Part shown: one piece after another, positions 15,772 through 24,571 of the stretch | Layout: each line of letters starts with the position of its first letter | Position numbering within the stretch: position 1 is the first letter of the stretch | NCBI RefSeq assembly: GCF_003234655.2 | Contig: NZ_CP126271.1 | Span: 248,001-312,000 of the forward strand | Direction: 5' to 3' | Source of the DNA: Curtobacterium sp. MCLR17_007 | Lineage (GTDB): Bacteria > Actinomycetota > Actinomycetes > Actinomycetales > Microbacteriaceae | Length of the DNA stretch: 64,000 bases | Made by a program: the position numbers and the translations under genes | The notes under the pieces: generated by a model | Database searches by the model: none | What the model was told of the DNA's origin: nothing | The model's input: only the letters and a program-made list of their open reading frames with translations

Positions 15772-17463
15772 ATGACCCGATCCGACACCCGGCGGCCGAT
15801 CCACCGCCGTCCGACCCGACGCACCACCGTCGCGGTGGTCGCCGCGCTCGCCGCCGGCGCACTGCTGGCCGGCTGCTCCGCCGGTTCGACCGCGGCCACG
15901 AGGGACTCCGGCCCCGTCCGCGGCGGCACACTCGTCTACGCGACGGACCGGGAACCCACCTGCCTCGACCCGCACAACTCCGGGGACATGCCGCAGACGT
16001 ACATCGCGCGCCAGTACCTGGACTCGCTCGTGTCGTTGCAGAAGGACGGCAGCGTGCAGCCGTGGCTCGCCACGGGGTGGACGATCTCGGACGACGGCAC
16101 GCAGTACGACTTCACGCTGAAGCAGGGCGTGGAGTTCACCGACGGCACCCCGTTCGACGCCCAGGCGGTGGTGGACAACTTCACGCAGATCCTCGACCCG
16201 GCGACGCAGTCGTCGACCGACCTGCTGTACCTGACCGGGTACTTCGACAAGGCCACCGCGATCAGCGACCACGTCGTCCGGATCACCCTGAAGCGCCCCT
16301 ACTCGCCGCTCCTGGCCGCCCTGTCGCAGGCGTTCTTCGGCATGGAGTCACCGAAGGCCATGGCCCGTGGGCTCGCGGCGAACTGCGAGTCCCCGGTCGG
16401 CACGGGGCCGTTCGAGGTGGCCGGGTGGAACCACGAGCGCGACGTCGAGCTCGTCCGGAACGACTCGTACAACAGCGCCCCGGCTGACGCGGAGCACCAG
16501 GGGCCCGCGTACCTGGACGGCATCACGTGGAAGTTCCTCAAGGACAACACGACGCGGTACGGCGCGCTGAGCTCGGGCGAGGCGGACGTCATCTTCAACG
16601 TGCCGCCGGAGAGCGAGGGGCTGGCGAAGGCGGACCCGTCGATCGAGCTGCAGTCGTTCGTGCACTCCGGCTCGCCGTTCAGCCTCGACCTCAACACGCA
16701 GAGCACCGTCTTCAGCGACATCCGGGTGCGGCAGGCGTTCGTGCACGCCTCCGACGCGAAGGAGGCCGTCGAGAGCGCCTACAACGGGGTGTTCCCCTAC
16801 GAGGGCAACGCCGTCTCCTCGGGCACGCCGCACTACGACGCCGCGTACCACGAGCCGTTCCCGTACGACCCGGCAGCGGCGAAGCAGCTCCTCGACGAGG
16901 CCGGCTGGACCGGACGCGACGCGGACGGCTACCGGACGAAGGACGGCGTGACCCTGACGGTGAAGCTGCCCTACAACGCGGACTCCGCGGAGACCCCGCC
17001 GGCGGACGTCACGATCCTGCAGGACATCCAGGCGATGGAGAAGCGCGTCGGGATCAAGGTCGTGCTGCAGGCGCTCGACTCGTCCTCGATGAACGCGGTG
17101 TGGGGCAACCCGAAGGCGTACGACCTGCTCGGGAACTACTGGAACAGCCCGACCCCGCACGTGATGTACATCAAGTACTCGAAGGCGACCTACGACGTCG
17201 ACAACGGCCAGAACTCGGCGTTCGCGTACGACGACGAACTCGACCGGCTGCTCATCGCGGGCACCGCGACGACCGACCCGGCGAAGCAGGCGACCGCGTA
17301 CGCGAAGGCCCAGCAGATCCTGACGTCGAAGGCCTGGAGCCTGCCGCTCTACCCGATCCAGACCCGGCTCGGCATCGCCGACCGCGTCAGCGGCGTGTGG
17401 ATCGAACCCAGCGAGGGCGAACCCGTCCTCTCCGACGCCTACCTGATCGACGGAGGCAAGTGA
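15772..17463 (+). CDS. ABC transporter substrate-binding lipoprotein (SBP family 5)
   Basis: A 563-residue periplasmic-type binding protein of the dipeptide/oligopeptide/nickel class (SBP_bac_5). The N-terminal signal VVAALAAGALLAGC is a lipobox, so the mature protein is lipid-anchored at Cys. The family entry RGGTLVYATDREPTCLDPH follows, and later YDFTLKQGVEFTDGTPFDAQAVVDNF is the family's recurrent motif. First gene of a five-gene operon. The start is supported by TACGGT seven nt upstream. Ligand unknown; the flavoprotein at the end of the operon suggests an organosulphur or similar compound rather than peptides. Confidence 0.92.
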   Translation: MTRSDTRRPIHRRPTRRTTVAVVAALAAGALLAGCSAGSTAATRDSGPVRGGTLVYATDREPTCLDPHNSGDMPQTYIARQYLDSLVSLQKDGSVQPWLATGWTISDDGTQYDFTLKQGVEFTDGTPFDAQAVVDNFTQILDPATQSSTDLLYLTGYFDKATAISDHVVRITLKRPYSPLLAALSQAFFGMESPKAMARGLAANCESPVGTGPFEVAGWNHERDVELVRNDSYNSAPADAEHQGPAYLDGITWKFLKDNTTRYGALSSGEADVIFNVPPESEGLAKADPSIELQSFVHSGSPFSLDLNTQSTVFSDIRVRQAFVHASDAKEAVESAYNGVFPYEGNAVSSGTPHYDAAYHEPFPYDPAAAKQLLDEAGWTGRDADGYRTKDGVTLTVKLPYNADSAETPPADVTILQDIQAMEKRVGIKVVLQALDSSSMNAVWGNPKAYDLLGNYWNSPTPHVMYIKYSKATYDVDNGQNSAFAYDDELDRLLIAGTATTDPAKQATAYAKAQQILTSKAWSLPLYPIQTRLGIADRVSGVWIEPSEGEPVLSDAYLIDGGK

Positions 17464-18401
17464 TGGTCATCCGAGTCACCAGACGCATCGTCGAGGCGGT
17501 GGTCCTGCTCCTCGCCGTGGGCACGATCGTGTTCTTCCTCGAGCACGCGGTCCCCGGCGACCCCGCCGTCGCGATCCTCGGCGGCGCCGCAGCGCACCCG
17601 ACGAAGGAGGCCGTCGCCGCGGTCACCGCGCAGTACGGCTTCGACCGGCCGCTCCTGGCGCAGTACGGCGACTTCCTCGCAGGCCTGTTCCGGCTCGACT
17701 TCGGCGAGTCCTACACGCTGAAGCAGTCCGTCACGAGTGTCATCGCCGGGCAGATCGGCCCGACGCTCGCCCTCACGGTGACCGCGCTCGTCCTGGCCTG
17801 GGTGCTCTCGATCGTCTCGACCCTGCTGACCGCGGGGCGGCCGGGCATCGTCGGCCGGATCGGCTCGGTGGTCGAGACCGTCGCCGCCGGGCTGCCGCAG
17901 TTCTGGCTCGGACTCGTGCTGCTGCTGGTGTTCGCGGTGCAGCTGCACTGGTTCCCGGTGATCGGCTCGGGCCCGCTCGGCATCGTGTTGCCGGCATTCA
18001 CCCTCGCGATCCCGCTCGCCGGGTTCCTCGGCCAGGTGACCCGCGACGAGTTCGAGGACAAGCAGCAGCAGCCGTTCGTCCTGTCCGCTCGGAGCCGCGG
18101 GCTGTCCGAGAACGCGATCCGCGGGAGGTACGTGCTCCGGCACGCGGCGCTCCCCGGTGTCACGCTCTCCGGCTGGGGTCTCGGCTCGCTGGTCTCCGGC
18201 GCCGTCATCGCCGAGGTCGTCTTCGCCCGACAGGGCATCGGTCAGGTCCTCGTCACCGCCGTCAGCGCGCAGGACCTGCCGCTCGTCATCGGCATCACGT
18301 TCGTCGTCGCACTCGTCTACGTCGTCGCGAACATCCTCACCGACATCGCATACGTCGTGGTCGACCCACGACTGCGCCGCACGACCGGAGCCGCAGCATG
18401 A
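17463..18401 (+). CDS. ABC transporter permease (DppB/OppB type)
   Basis: A 312-residue inner-membrane subunit with six helices. It shows the DppB entry TIVFFLEHAVPGDPAVAIL, the GLFRLDFGESYTLKQSV loop, and the EAA coupling loop around SARSRGLSENAIRGRYVLRHAALPG. Its ATG overlaps the TGA of the binding-protein gene by 1 bp, consistent with translational coupling. Confidence 0.92.
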   Translation: MVIRVTRRIVEAVVLLLAVGTIVFFLEHAVPGDPAVAILGGAAAHPTKEAVAAVTAQYGFDRPLLAQYGDFLAGLFRLDFGESYTLKQSVTSVIAGQIGPTLALTVTALVLAWVLSIVSTLLTAGRPGIVGRIGSVVETVAAGLPQFWLGLVLLLVFAVQLHWFPVIGSGPLGIVLPAFTLAIPLAGFLGQVTRDEFEDKQQQPFVLSARSRGLSENAIRGRYVLRHAALPGVTLSGWGLGSLVSGAVIAEVVFARQGIGQVLVTAVSAQDLPLVIGITFVVALVYVVANILTDIAYVVVDPRLRRTTGAAA

Positions 18402-19306
18402 CCACGACGACCATCGCACCCAGTGAACCCCGTGCCCTGCAGCCCGACCCGGCACCCGCCGAAGCCGGCGTACGGAAGGTGCGCCGAGCCTCCCACCCGT
18501 TGCGACGCGTGTCGTTCTGGGTGGCGGCCGCCTTCATCGCGCTCGTCGCGGTGGCGGCCCTCTGGCCGTCCCTGCTGGCGCCCCAGGACCCACTCGCCAT
18601 CGACCTCGGCAGGAGCTTCGACGCGCCCAGCGCGCAGCACGTCTTCGGGACCGACCAGTCCGGCCGCGACGTGTACTCGCGCGTCGTGCACGGCGCCGGC
18701 CAGTCCGTCCTGATCGGCGTCGGTGCCACCGCACTCGGGCTCGCCGGAGCCGTCCTGCTCGGAGTCCTCGGCGGGCTCGGCGGCCGTGCCGTCGACGCCG
18801 TCGTGACCCGCGTGATCGAGGTCCTCTACGCGTTCCCGGGCATCCTGCTCGCGCTCATCCTGATCGCCGTGTTCGGCTCGAGCGCGGGGACGCAGATCCT
18901 CGCCGTCGGCATCGCGACCGTCCCCGGGTACGCCCGGATGGTCCGCGGGCAGGTGCTCGCCGTGCGGAACGCCGGGTACGTGCAGTCGGAGCGGGCGCTC
19001 GGCCACTCCTCGGCGCACGTCCTGTTCCACACCCTGCTGCCGAACGCCTTCCGGCCGCTCACCGTCCTGGTCACGCTCGGGATCGGGCAGGCGATCGTCT
19101 GGGCGTCGGCCCTTGGATTCCTCGGCATGGGCGTCCAGCCGCCCGCTCCGGAGTGGGGCGCGATGCTCAACGCCGGCCGCAACGACCTGCAGCAGGCGTG
19201 GTGGCTCGACTTCTGGCCCGGCGTCGTGATCGTGCTCCTCGCGTTGTCGCTGACCGCCGTCGGTCGCGCCGTGCAGACCCTGACCCAGCCTGGAGGCCCC
19301 CGGTGA
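18398..19306 (+). CDS. ABC transporter permease (DppC/OppC type)
   Basis: A 302-residue permease with a ~35-residue cytoplasmic N-terminus and six helices. HVFGTDQSGRDVYSRVVHGAGQSVLIG is the OppC hallmark, and ALGHSSAHVLFHTLLPNAFRP is the EAA loop. The start codon overlaps the previous gene by 4 bp (ATGA), and its own end overlaps the ATPase start by 4 bp (GTGA). Confidence 0.92.
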   Translation: MTTTTIAPSEPRALQPDPAPAEAGVRKVRRASHPLRRVSFWVAAAFIALVAVAALWPSLLAPQDPLAIDLGRSFDAPSAQHVFGTDQSGRDVYSRVVHGAGQSVLIGVGATALGLAGAVLLGVLGGLGGRAVDAVVTRVIEVLYAFPGILLALILIAVFGSSAGTQILAVGIATVPGYARMVRGQVLAVRNAGYVQSERALGHSSAHVLFHTLLPNAFRPLTVLVTLGIGQAIVWASALGFLGMGVQPPAPEWGAMLNAGRNDLQQAWWLDFWPGVVIVLLALSLTAVGRAVQTLTQPGGPR

Positions 19307-21054
19307 CCGCTCCTGACCTGCTCACGTCCGCCACGTCCTCCGTCCCGTCGGGTGGTGCCGCTCGTCCGACCGGTCCCCTCGTCGAGGTCCGGGACCTCTC
19401 CGTCGCCTTCGGCGACCGCACCGTCGTGCGGGACGTCTCGTTCACGCTCGAACCAGGCCGCTGCGTCGCGATCGTCGGCGAGTCCGGCTCCGGCAAGAGC
19501 GTCACCGCCAGGTCGTTGCTCGGGTTGAACGGCCCGTCGTCGTCGACCACCGCCGCGGCGCTCTCGCTCGGCGGTCGCGACCTGCGCGACCTGTCCGACC
19601 GTGCGTGGCGCGGGGTCCGCGGCAAGGACGTCGGCTACGTCCTGCAGGACGCCCTCGTCTCGCTCGACCCGCTCCGGAGGGTCGGCGCATCCGTCGCCGA
19701 CGCACTCCGCGCGCACGGGGTGGGCCCGCGCTCCGCCCGTGAGCAGCAGGTGCTCTCGCTGCTGGGCCGCGTGGGGATCCCCTCGCCGTCGCTGCGTGCT
19801 CGGCAGCTGCCGTCCGAGCTCTCCGGCGGGCTGCGGCAGCGTGCGCTCATCGCCGCCGCGATCGCCCTCGACCCCGCGGTGCTCATCGCCGACGAGCCGA
19901 CGACCGCGCTCGACACCACGGTGCAGGCGCAGATCCTCGCGCTCCTCGACGAGCTCCGTGCCGGGGGGACCGGTCTCGTGCTCATCAGCCACGACCTCGG
20001 CGTCGTCGAGCAGTTCGCGGACGAGGTCGTCGTGATGCAGCACGGCGTCGTCGTCGAGCAGGGGTCCGTCGCCGCCGTCCTCGGCGATCCGCAGCACGCC
20101 TACACGAAGCGCCTGCTCGCCGCGATCCCCTCCGCCCACGCACCCGGAGCACGGTTGTCGGACGCACCGCCGGCGACGCTCGCGCCGCGTCCGGCATCGC
20201 GCCCGGTCCCGGTCGCCGGCTCCGTGGTGCTGTCCGTCTCGCACGTCAGCAAGCGGTACCGCGGGCCCGACGGAGTCGTGCGCACCGTCGTGGACGACGT
20301 GTCGTTCGAACTCCGGGCCGGCGAGACACTCGGCATCGTGGGGGAGTCCGGGTCCGGCAAGTCCACGACCGCGGCGATCGCCCTCGCACTGACCCCGCCG
20401 TCCTCGGGGCAGGTGCTGTTCGAGGGGCGGCCGTGGTCAGTGCTGGCGGAGCGTGCGCGCCGGGCCGACCGCCCGCGGATCGCGACCGTGTCGCAGGACC
20501 CGCTGTCCTCGTTCGACCCCCGGCGCACCGTGGGCGAGCTCGTGCGCTCGGCGCTCGTCGGCGCGCGGTCCGCGCGAGCGGTCGACGCCGCCGGTCCGCC
20601 CCGCGCTGCCGGCACGGACGCGGCACGGGTCGATGCGCTGCTGCAGGGTGTCGGGCTGGACCCGTCGCTCGCCGGCCGACACCCGCTCACGCTGTCCGGC
20701 GGTCAGCGGCAGCGCGTCGCGATCGCCCGGGCACTCGCCACCGATCCCGATGTGCTCGTCCTCGACGAGGCCGTCAGTGCGCTCGACGTCTCGGTCCAGG
20801 CGCAGGTCCTCGACCTGCTCGCCGACATCCGCCGCGAGTACGGCACCGCCGCGCTCTTCATCTCCCACGACCTCGGTGTGATCCACCACGTCAGCGACCG
20901 CGTGCTCGTCCTGCGCGACGGTCGGGTCGTCGAGGAGGGGCCGGCCGACCAGGTCTTCCGCTCCCCGAGCGACCCGTACACGCAGGGGCTGCTCGACGCG
21001 GTCCCCGGCGTCAGCGTGCACCGGGACCCCCGAACCCTCCAGAAGGAATCATGA
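19303..21054 (+). CDS. Fused dual ABC ATPase (DppD-DppF type)
   Basis: 583 residues carrying two complete nucleotide-binding domains. Domain 1 (~25-285) has Walker A GESGSGKS, signature LSGGLRQR and Walker B VLIADEP. Domain 2 (~310-560) has GESGSGKS, LSGGQRQR and VLVLDEA. Each ends in an H-loop (ISHDLGVV/ISHDLGVI). The linker is proline/alanine rich. GTG at 19303 overlaps the upstream stop; an ATG 150 nt earlier in frame is a shadow of the permease gene. The single polypeptide replaces the usual DppD/DppF pair. Confidence 0.93.
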   Translation: MTAPDLLTSATSSVPSGGAARPTGPLVEVRDLSVAFGDRTVVRDVSFTLEPGRCVAIVGESGSGKSVTARSLLGLNGPSSSTTAAALSLGGRDLRDLSDRAWRGVRGKDVGYVLQDALVSLDPLRRVGASVADALRAHGVGPRSAREQQVLSLLGRVGIPSPSLRARQLPSELSGGLRQRALIAAAIALDPAVLIADEPTTALDTTVQAQILALLDELRAGGTGLVLISHDLGVVEQFADEVVVMQHGVVVEQGSVAAVLGDPQHAYTKRLLAAIPSAHAPGARLSDAPPATLAPRPASRPVPVAGSVVLSVSHVSKRYRGPDGVVRTVVDDVSFELRAGETLGIVGESGSGKSTTAAIALALTPPSSGQVLFEGRPWSVLAERARRADRPRIATVSQDPLSSFDPRRTVGELVRSALVGARSARAVDAAGPPRAAGTDAARVDALLQGVGLDPSLAGRHPLTLSGGQRQRVAIARALATDPDVLVLDEAVSALDVSVQAQVLDLLADIRREYGTAALFISHDLGVIHHVSDRVLVLRDGRVVEEGPADQVFRSPSDPYTQGLLDAVPGVSVHRDPRTLQKES

Positions 21055-22256
21055 CCACCACCGCACTGCCCACCCGTGCGTCGCTCCTGGCGCAGTTCGC
21101 CCCGGTCTTCGAGCGCATCGCCGCCGGCGCCGTGGACCGTGAGCGGTCGCGGACCCTGCCGCACGAACAGGTCCGGTGGCTCGCCGACGCCGGGTTCACC
21201 GCGGTGACCGTCCCCGTCGCGTCAGGCGGTGGTGGCGCGACCGTGAGCGACCTCGTCGCGCTGCTCGTCCGGCTCGCCGAGGCCGACTCGAACATCCCAC
21301 AACTGCTCCGCGCGCACTTCTCCTTCGTCGAGGAGCTGCTGCTCGACCCGGGCGTCGTCCGGCGCGAGGACTGGCTCGCCCGCATCGCCGCCGGGGAGGT
21401 CGTCGGGAACGCCAGCCACGAGCGGAGCAGTGCCGGCGTCGGGTCCCTCGCGACGCACCTCGTGCCGGACGGCGACGGCTGGCGGCTGCACGGCGAGAAG
21501 CACTACAGCACGGGCACGATCTTCGCCGACTGGACCACGGTCACCGCGCGGACGCCGGACGGTCACACGGTCGGGGTCACCCTTCGGGTCGACGACCCCG
21601 GCGTCCAGGTCCGCGACGACTGGAACGGGTTCGGCCAGCGGCTCACCGGCAGCGGGACCACCCGGTTCGACGGCGTCCGGGTGGAGCTGTGGCAGCTCCG
21701 ACCCGAGCGCGCCGAACGACGCACGGTGCTGCCCGCGTTCCTGCAGACCGTGCTGCTGGCGTCGCTCGCGGGGGTCGCCGCCGCTGCCGCCCGGGACGCC
21801 GCCGACTTCGTGCGCACCCGGACCCGGCACTACCAGCACGGGGTCGGAGCGACCGCCGCGTCGGACCCGCTCGTGCAGTCCGTGGTCGGTCGGATCGCGG
21901 CGGACGCCGTGGCCGCCGAGGCGCTCGTGCTCAGCGCGGCCGCCGCCATCGACGACGCCCACGACGCGGTCGTCTCGGACGCGCCCGACACGGGCGAGCG
22001 CATCGACGCGGCCGAGCTCCGGACGATCGCGCTGCAGTCGACCGTGGTCGAGGCGGCGCTCCGGGCGACGACCACCCTGTTCGAGGTCGGCGGGGCGAGC
22101 GCGACCGACCGCGACCGGGCGCTCGACCGGCACTGGCGGAACGCGCGGACGCTGTCCTCGCACAACCCGGTCGTGTTCCAGCAGCGCGTGATCGGCGACC
22201 ACCTGGTGAACGGCGCACCCCTGACGTACTTCTGGGCAACGGGCGAGGCGCGCTGA
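21051..22256 (+). CDS. Acyl-CoA-dehydrogenase-fold flavoprotein (DszC/SfnB-like monooxygenase)
   Basis: A 401-residue member of the acyl-CoA dehydrogenase superfamily. FAD/FMN-contact segments are ATHLVPDGDGWRLHGEKHYSTG and TVTARTPDG. The C-terminal four-helix bundle includes RTLSSHNPVVFQQRVIGDH. Residues HYSTG and the end LTYFWATG are typical of FMNH2-dependent DszC/SfnB-type oxygenases that attack organosulphur compounds, rather than fatty-acyl-CoA dehydrogenases. The ATG overlaps the ATPase stop by 4 bp, so import and oxidation are co-expressed. The organosulphur assignment is inference. Confidence 0.8.
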   Translation: MTTTALPTRASLLAQFAPVFERIAAGAVDRERSRTLPHEQVRWLADAGFTAVTVPVASGGGGATVSDLVALLVRLAEADSNIPQLLRAHFSFVEELLLDPGVVRREDWLARIAAGEVVGNASHERSSAGVGSLATHLVPDGDGWRLHGEKHYSTGTIFADWTTVTARTPDGHTVGVTLRVDDPGVQVRDDWNGFGQRLTGSGTTRFDGVRVELWQLRPERAERRTVLPAFLQTVLLASLAGVAAAAARDAADFVRTRTRHYQHGVGATAASDPLVQSVVGRIAADAVAAEALVLSAAAAIDDAHDAVVSDAPDTGERIDAAELRTIALQSTVVEAALRATTTLFEVGGASATDRDRALDRHWRNARTLSSHNPVVFQQRVIGDHLVNGAPLTYFWATGEAR

Positions 22257-22285
22257 CGCCCGGTCGCGCGGCGGACGGCCGCTGG

Positions 22286-22395
22286 TACTCTGGTCCGCAG
22301 CAAGTGTGTATCTACCGGCCGCCGCACCTCGGCGGACAGCGGCGGCACCCGATGGGTCCGCCGGACAGCTGCGGGCCGAGAAGGCACACCTCGAC
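22286..22395 (+). promoter_or_regulatory. Leader of the MFS gene with competing hairpins and a short upstream reading frame
   Basis: A -10-like TACTCT (22286-22291) predicts a ~98-nt leader. Within it lie four complementary GC blocks: CCGCCG (22319-22324), CGGCGG (22330-22335), CGGCGG (22340-22345) and CCGCCG (22358-22363). Blocks 1:2 and 3:4 form two hairpins, while 1:3 or 2:4 are alternatives. A GTG-initiated frame from 22304 (VCIYRPPHLGGQ...) runs through these blocks. The arrangement resembles ribosome-mediated attenuators of efflux genes. Confidence 0.45.
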
Positions 22396-23619
22396 ATGCT
22401 CCAAGCGCGTTCCTCTGACGCTTCGTTGATCGCCCTCGCCGGACGGTCCTACTTCCCGATCGCATTCATCGCGCGGCTCCCCTTCGCGATGATGGTCGTC
22501 GGGGTCCTGACGCTCGTCGTCGCCTCGCGGGACTCCGTCGCGCTGGGTGGGATCAACTCCGCCTTCGTCGGCATCGGCTCGGCCGTCTTCGGCCCGATGG
22601 TCGGTGCCGCGGCCGACCGGCTCGGCCAGCGGAAGGTCCTGGTACCCGTCGGCCTGGCGAACGCCGCGCTGCTCGGCGTCTTCCCCCTGGTCGTGCAGAG
22701 CGCCGCGCCGGACCTCGCCGTGCTGGCGCTCTCCTTCCTGATCGGGGCGTCCGCACCGCAGGTCGCCCCGATGTCCCGCACACGACTCGTCGCGATCGTC
22801 CGCCAGCGCATGACGAAGGACCGCCACGAGCGGGTCCTGTCCGGCACGATGGCGTACGAGTCAGCCGCGGACGAGACGGTGTTCATCATCGGGCCGTTCC
22901 TGGTCGGACTGCTCGCGAGCGCGATCGCCCCGTGGGTCGCCGTCGCCGGCGCCTCGGCGCTGACGTTCGTGTTCGTCACGGCGTTCGCACTGCACCCGAC
23001 GGGCCGCCTGTCGCTCGGGCACCGCGACGACGTCCCGCAGGCCCCGGCCCGACAGCTGCTCCGCCCGCGGCTGGTCGTCGTCGTGGTCGGCATCCTCGGG
23101 ATCGGCTTCTTCTTCGGGTCGACGCTGACCTCGTTGACCGCGTTCATGGGGACCCATGGTGAGTCCTCGCAGGCCGGGCTGCTCTACGGCGTGATGGGCA
23201 TCGGTTCCGCCGGGCTCGCCCTCGGGTCGGCGTTCTTCCCGCGGTCCTTCGGCGTCGGGTGGCGCTGGCTCGTGTTCGGTGTCGTGCTGCTCGGGGGCGC
23301 GATCGCCTTCGCGTCGGCGGACTCGGTGCTCGCCGTCGGCATCGTCCTGGCCGTGATGGGCGTCGGCATCGGCCCCACGCTGGTCGCGCAGTACAGCCTG
23401 GGGTCGGATCGCTCCCCGGTCGGCCGGTCCGCGACGACCATGACGATCCTCGGGTCCGCCGTGATCGTCGGGCAATCGCTCACGTCCGCCGTCGTCGGCG
23501 AGGTCGCGGAGTCCGCCGGCACCGGGGCAGCGATGCTCTTCCCAGCCCTGTCAGCCGGCATCGTGGTGCTCGCCGCCGTCGTCAACCTGCTGCTCACGCG
23601 CCGCGACGCGACCGTCTGA
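22396..23619 (+). CDS. MFS transporter
   Basis: A 407-residue, 12-helix transporter. FGPMVGAAADRLGQRKVLV is motif A in loop 2-3. SGTMAYESAADETVFIIGPFLVG and the paired glycine-rich helices of the second half fit drug or sugar exporters of the MFS_1 group. The ATG at 22396 fits the hydrophobic N-terminus. A GTG at 22306 in the same frame would add 30 residues and cannot be ruled out. The substrate is unknown. The unusual leader suggests translation-dependent induction. Confidence 0.82.
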   Translation: MLQARSSDASLIALAGRSYFPIAFIARLPFAMMVVGVLTLVVASRDSVALGGINSAFVGIGSAVFGPMVGAAADRLGQRKVLVPVGLANAALLGVFPLVVQSAAPDLAVLALSFLIGASAPQVAPMSRTRLVAIVRQRMTKDRHERVLSGTMAYESAADETVFIIGPFLVGLLASAIAPWVAVAGASALTFVFVTAFALHPTGRLSLGHRDDVPQAPARQLLRPRLVVVVVGILGIGFFFGSTLTSLTAFMGTHGESSQAGLLYGVMGIGSAGLALGSAFFPRSFGVGWRWLVFGVVLLGGAIAFASADSVLAVGIVLAVMGVGIGPTLVAQYSLGSDRSPVGRSATTMTILGSAVIVGQSLTSAVVGEVAESAGTGAAMLFPALSAGIVVLAAVVNLLLTRRDATV

Positions 23620-23663
23620 CGGACGGGAGGCCCGTGGCGGCGCCGTCTCGGGCCTCCCGTCCG
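23620..23663 (+). terminator. Terminator hairpin (GGAGG family)
   Basis: Perfect 14-bp arms CGGACGGGAGGCCC (23620-23633) and GGGCCTCCCGTCCG (23650-23663) begin at the MFS stop codon. Confidence 0.85.
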
Positions 23664-23677
23664 GCTCGTCGCGTCTC

Positions 23678-23851
23678 GCACGGTGCGCGGTTCGTCGGCC
23701 GGTGCGTCGTTGGCCGTTCCGCACGGTGCGTGGTTGGTGGCCCGTGCGCGGTTGTGTGTCCGGTGGCAGGTTGTTGCTCGTCACCAGGCGGTCAACCTCG
23801 CACCGGCGCGCAACCTCGCACCGTGCGCGACCCCAACCTCGCACCGTGCGC
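23678..23851. repeat. Patch of degenerate direct and inverted 15-19-bp repeats
   Basis: Four plus-oriented units resemble GCACGGTGCGCGGTT (at 23678, 23699, 23721 and 23741). Three inverted units resemble CAACCTCGCACCGTGCGC (at 23793, 23811 and 23834). The outer copies could fold into one large stem. A low-complexity run of repeated CGCCGCGC follows up to ~23890. No gene is supported here. It separates the MFS gene from the convergent Mrp operon and may act as a bidirectional transcription stop or be a decayed repeat element. Confidence 0.7.
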
Positions 23852-23891
23852 CGCCGCGCCGCGCCGCGCCGCGACCGCGCCCCCGCCGCGC

Positions 23892-24245
23892 CTACTCGGT
23901 GTCGTCGACCAGCAGGTCCTCGTGGCGGTACTCGCCCGACCGGACACCCGCCCGCGCGATCATGTGCGTCGACACCGGCACCAGGAACAGCTGGAACACC
24001 ATGATCGGCAGCACGACCCAGAACGCCGTCCAGGTGCCGACGGCGACGACGATCGCCGCGAGGGCGAGTGCGAGCCCGAGCACCTGCGGCTTGGCCATGG
24101 CGTGCAGTCGGACCAGCGGGTCGGGGAAACGGACGATCCCGACCGCCGCGCCCAGGGAGAGCACCGCCGCGACCAGCAGCAGGACGAGCGCGATCCACGC
24201 CCGGACGCCCGCCGTGTCGATGAAGGACTGCAGGACCTCGGTCAC
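23892..24245 (-). CDS. mnhG: Mrp Na+/H+ antiporter subunit G
   Basis: 117 residues with three membrane segments. GIVRFPDPLVRLHAMAKPQVLG is the MnhG/PhaG hallmark. Last gene of the six-gene antiporter operon; its start overlaps subunit F by 4 bp. It is a small membrane subunit needed for assembly or activity of the Mrp complex. Confidence 0.93.
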   Translation of the reverse strand: MTEVLQSFIDTAGVRAWIALVLLLVAAVLSLGAAVGIVRFPDPLVRLHAMAKPQVLGLALALAAIVVAVGTWTAFWVVLPIMVFQLFLVPVSTHMIARAGVRSGEYRHEDLLVDDTE

Positions 24246-24571
24246 GACTCGCTCCGTTCCGGGGTGGTCACGTCGGTGCCCTCGTCGGACGGGTCGGACG
24301 AGGGCGTGACTGCGCGGGCCACGGCCACCGTGGCGAAGACGCTCGTCGCCGCGATCACCACGAGCACCGGGATGGCGGTGAGGTCGCGACGGACGGCCAT
24401 CGCGACGGCGATCACCACGAGCACGGTGGTCAGCACGAGGTCGGAGCCGATCATCCGGTCGAGGATGGTCGGTCCGCGCACGATCCGGAACACGGCCAGC
24501 ACGAGGGTCGCTCCGAGGAGTGCGAGCACGAGCGCGACGCCGATCCCCATCACGATCAGGCCGGCGTTCAC
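24242..24571 (-). CDS. mnhF: Mrp Na+/H+ antiporter subunit F
   Basis: 109 residues with three helices. VFRIVRGPTILDRMIGSDLVLTTV is the conserved MnhF/PhaF segment with charged residues inside the membrane domain. A hydrophilic tail rich in Asp/Glu follows. Overlaps subunits E and G by 4 bp on each side. Confidence 0.93.
   Translation of the reverse strand: MNAGLIVMGIGVALVLALLGATLVLAVFRIVRGPTILDRMIGSDLVLTTVLVVIAVAMAVRRDLTAIPVLVVIAATSVFATVAVARAVTPSSDPSDEGTDVTTPERSES

Noticed and set aside
18495..18510. Second copy of the TTGCGACGCGTGTCG element seen near 15714
   Set aside because: It lies inside the permease coding sequence and fits ordinary high-GC codons; treated as coincidence.
23678..23851. 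CRISPR array
   Set aside because: Units are short, degenerate, in both orientations and without regular spacers; no cas gene is present.
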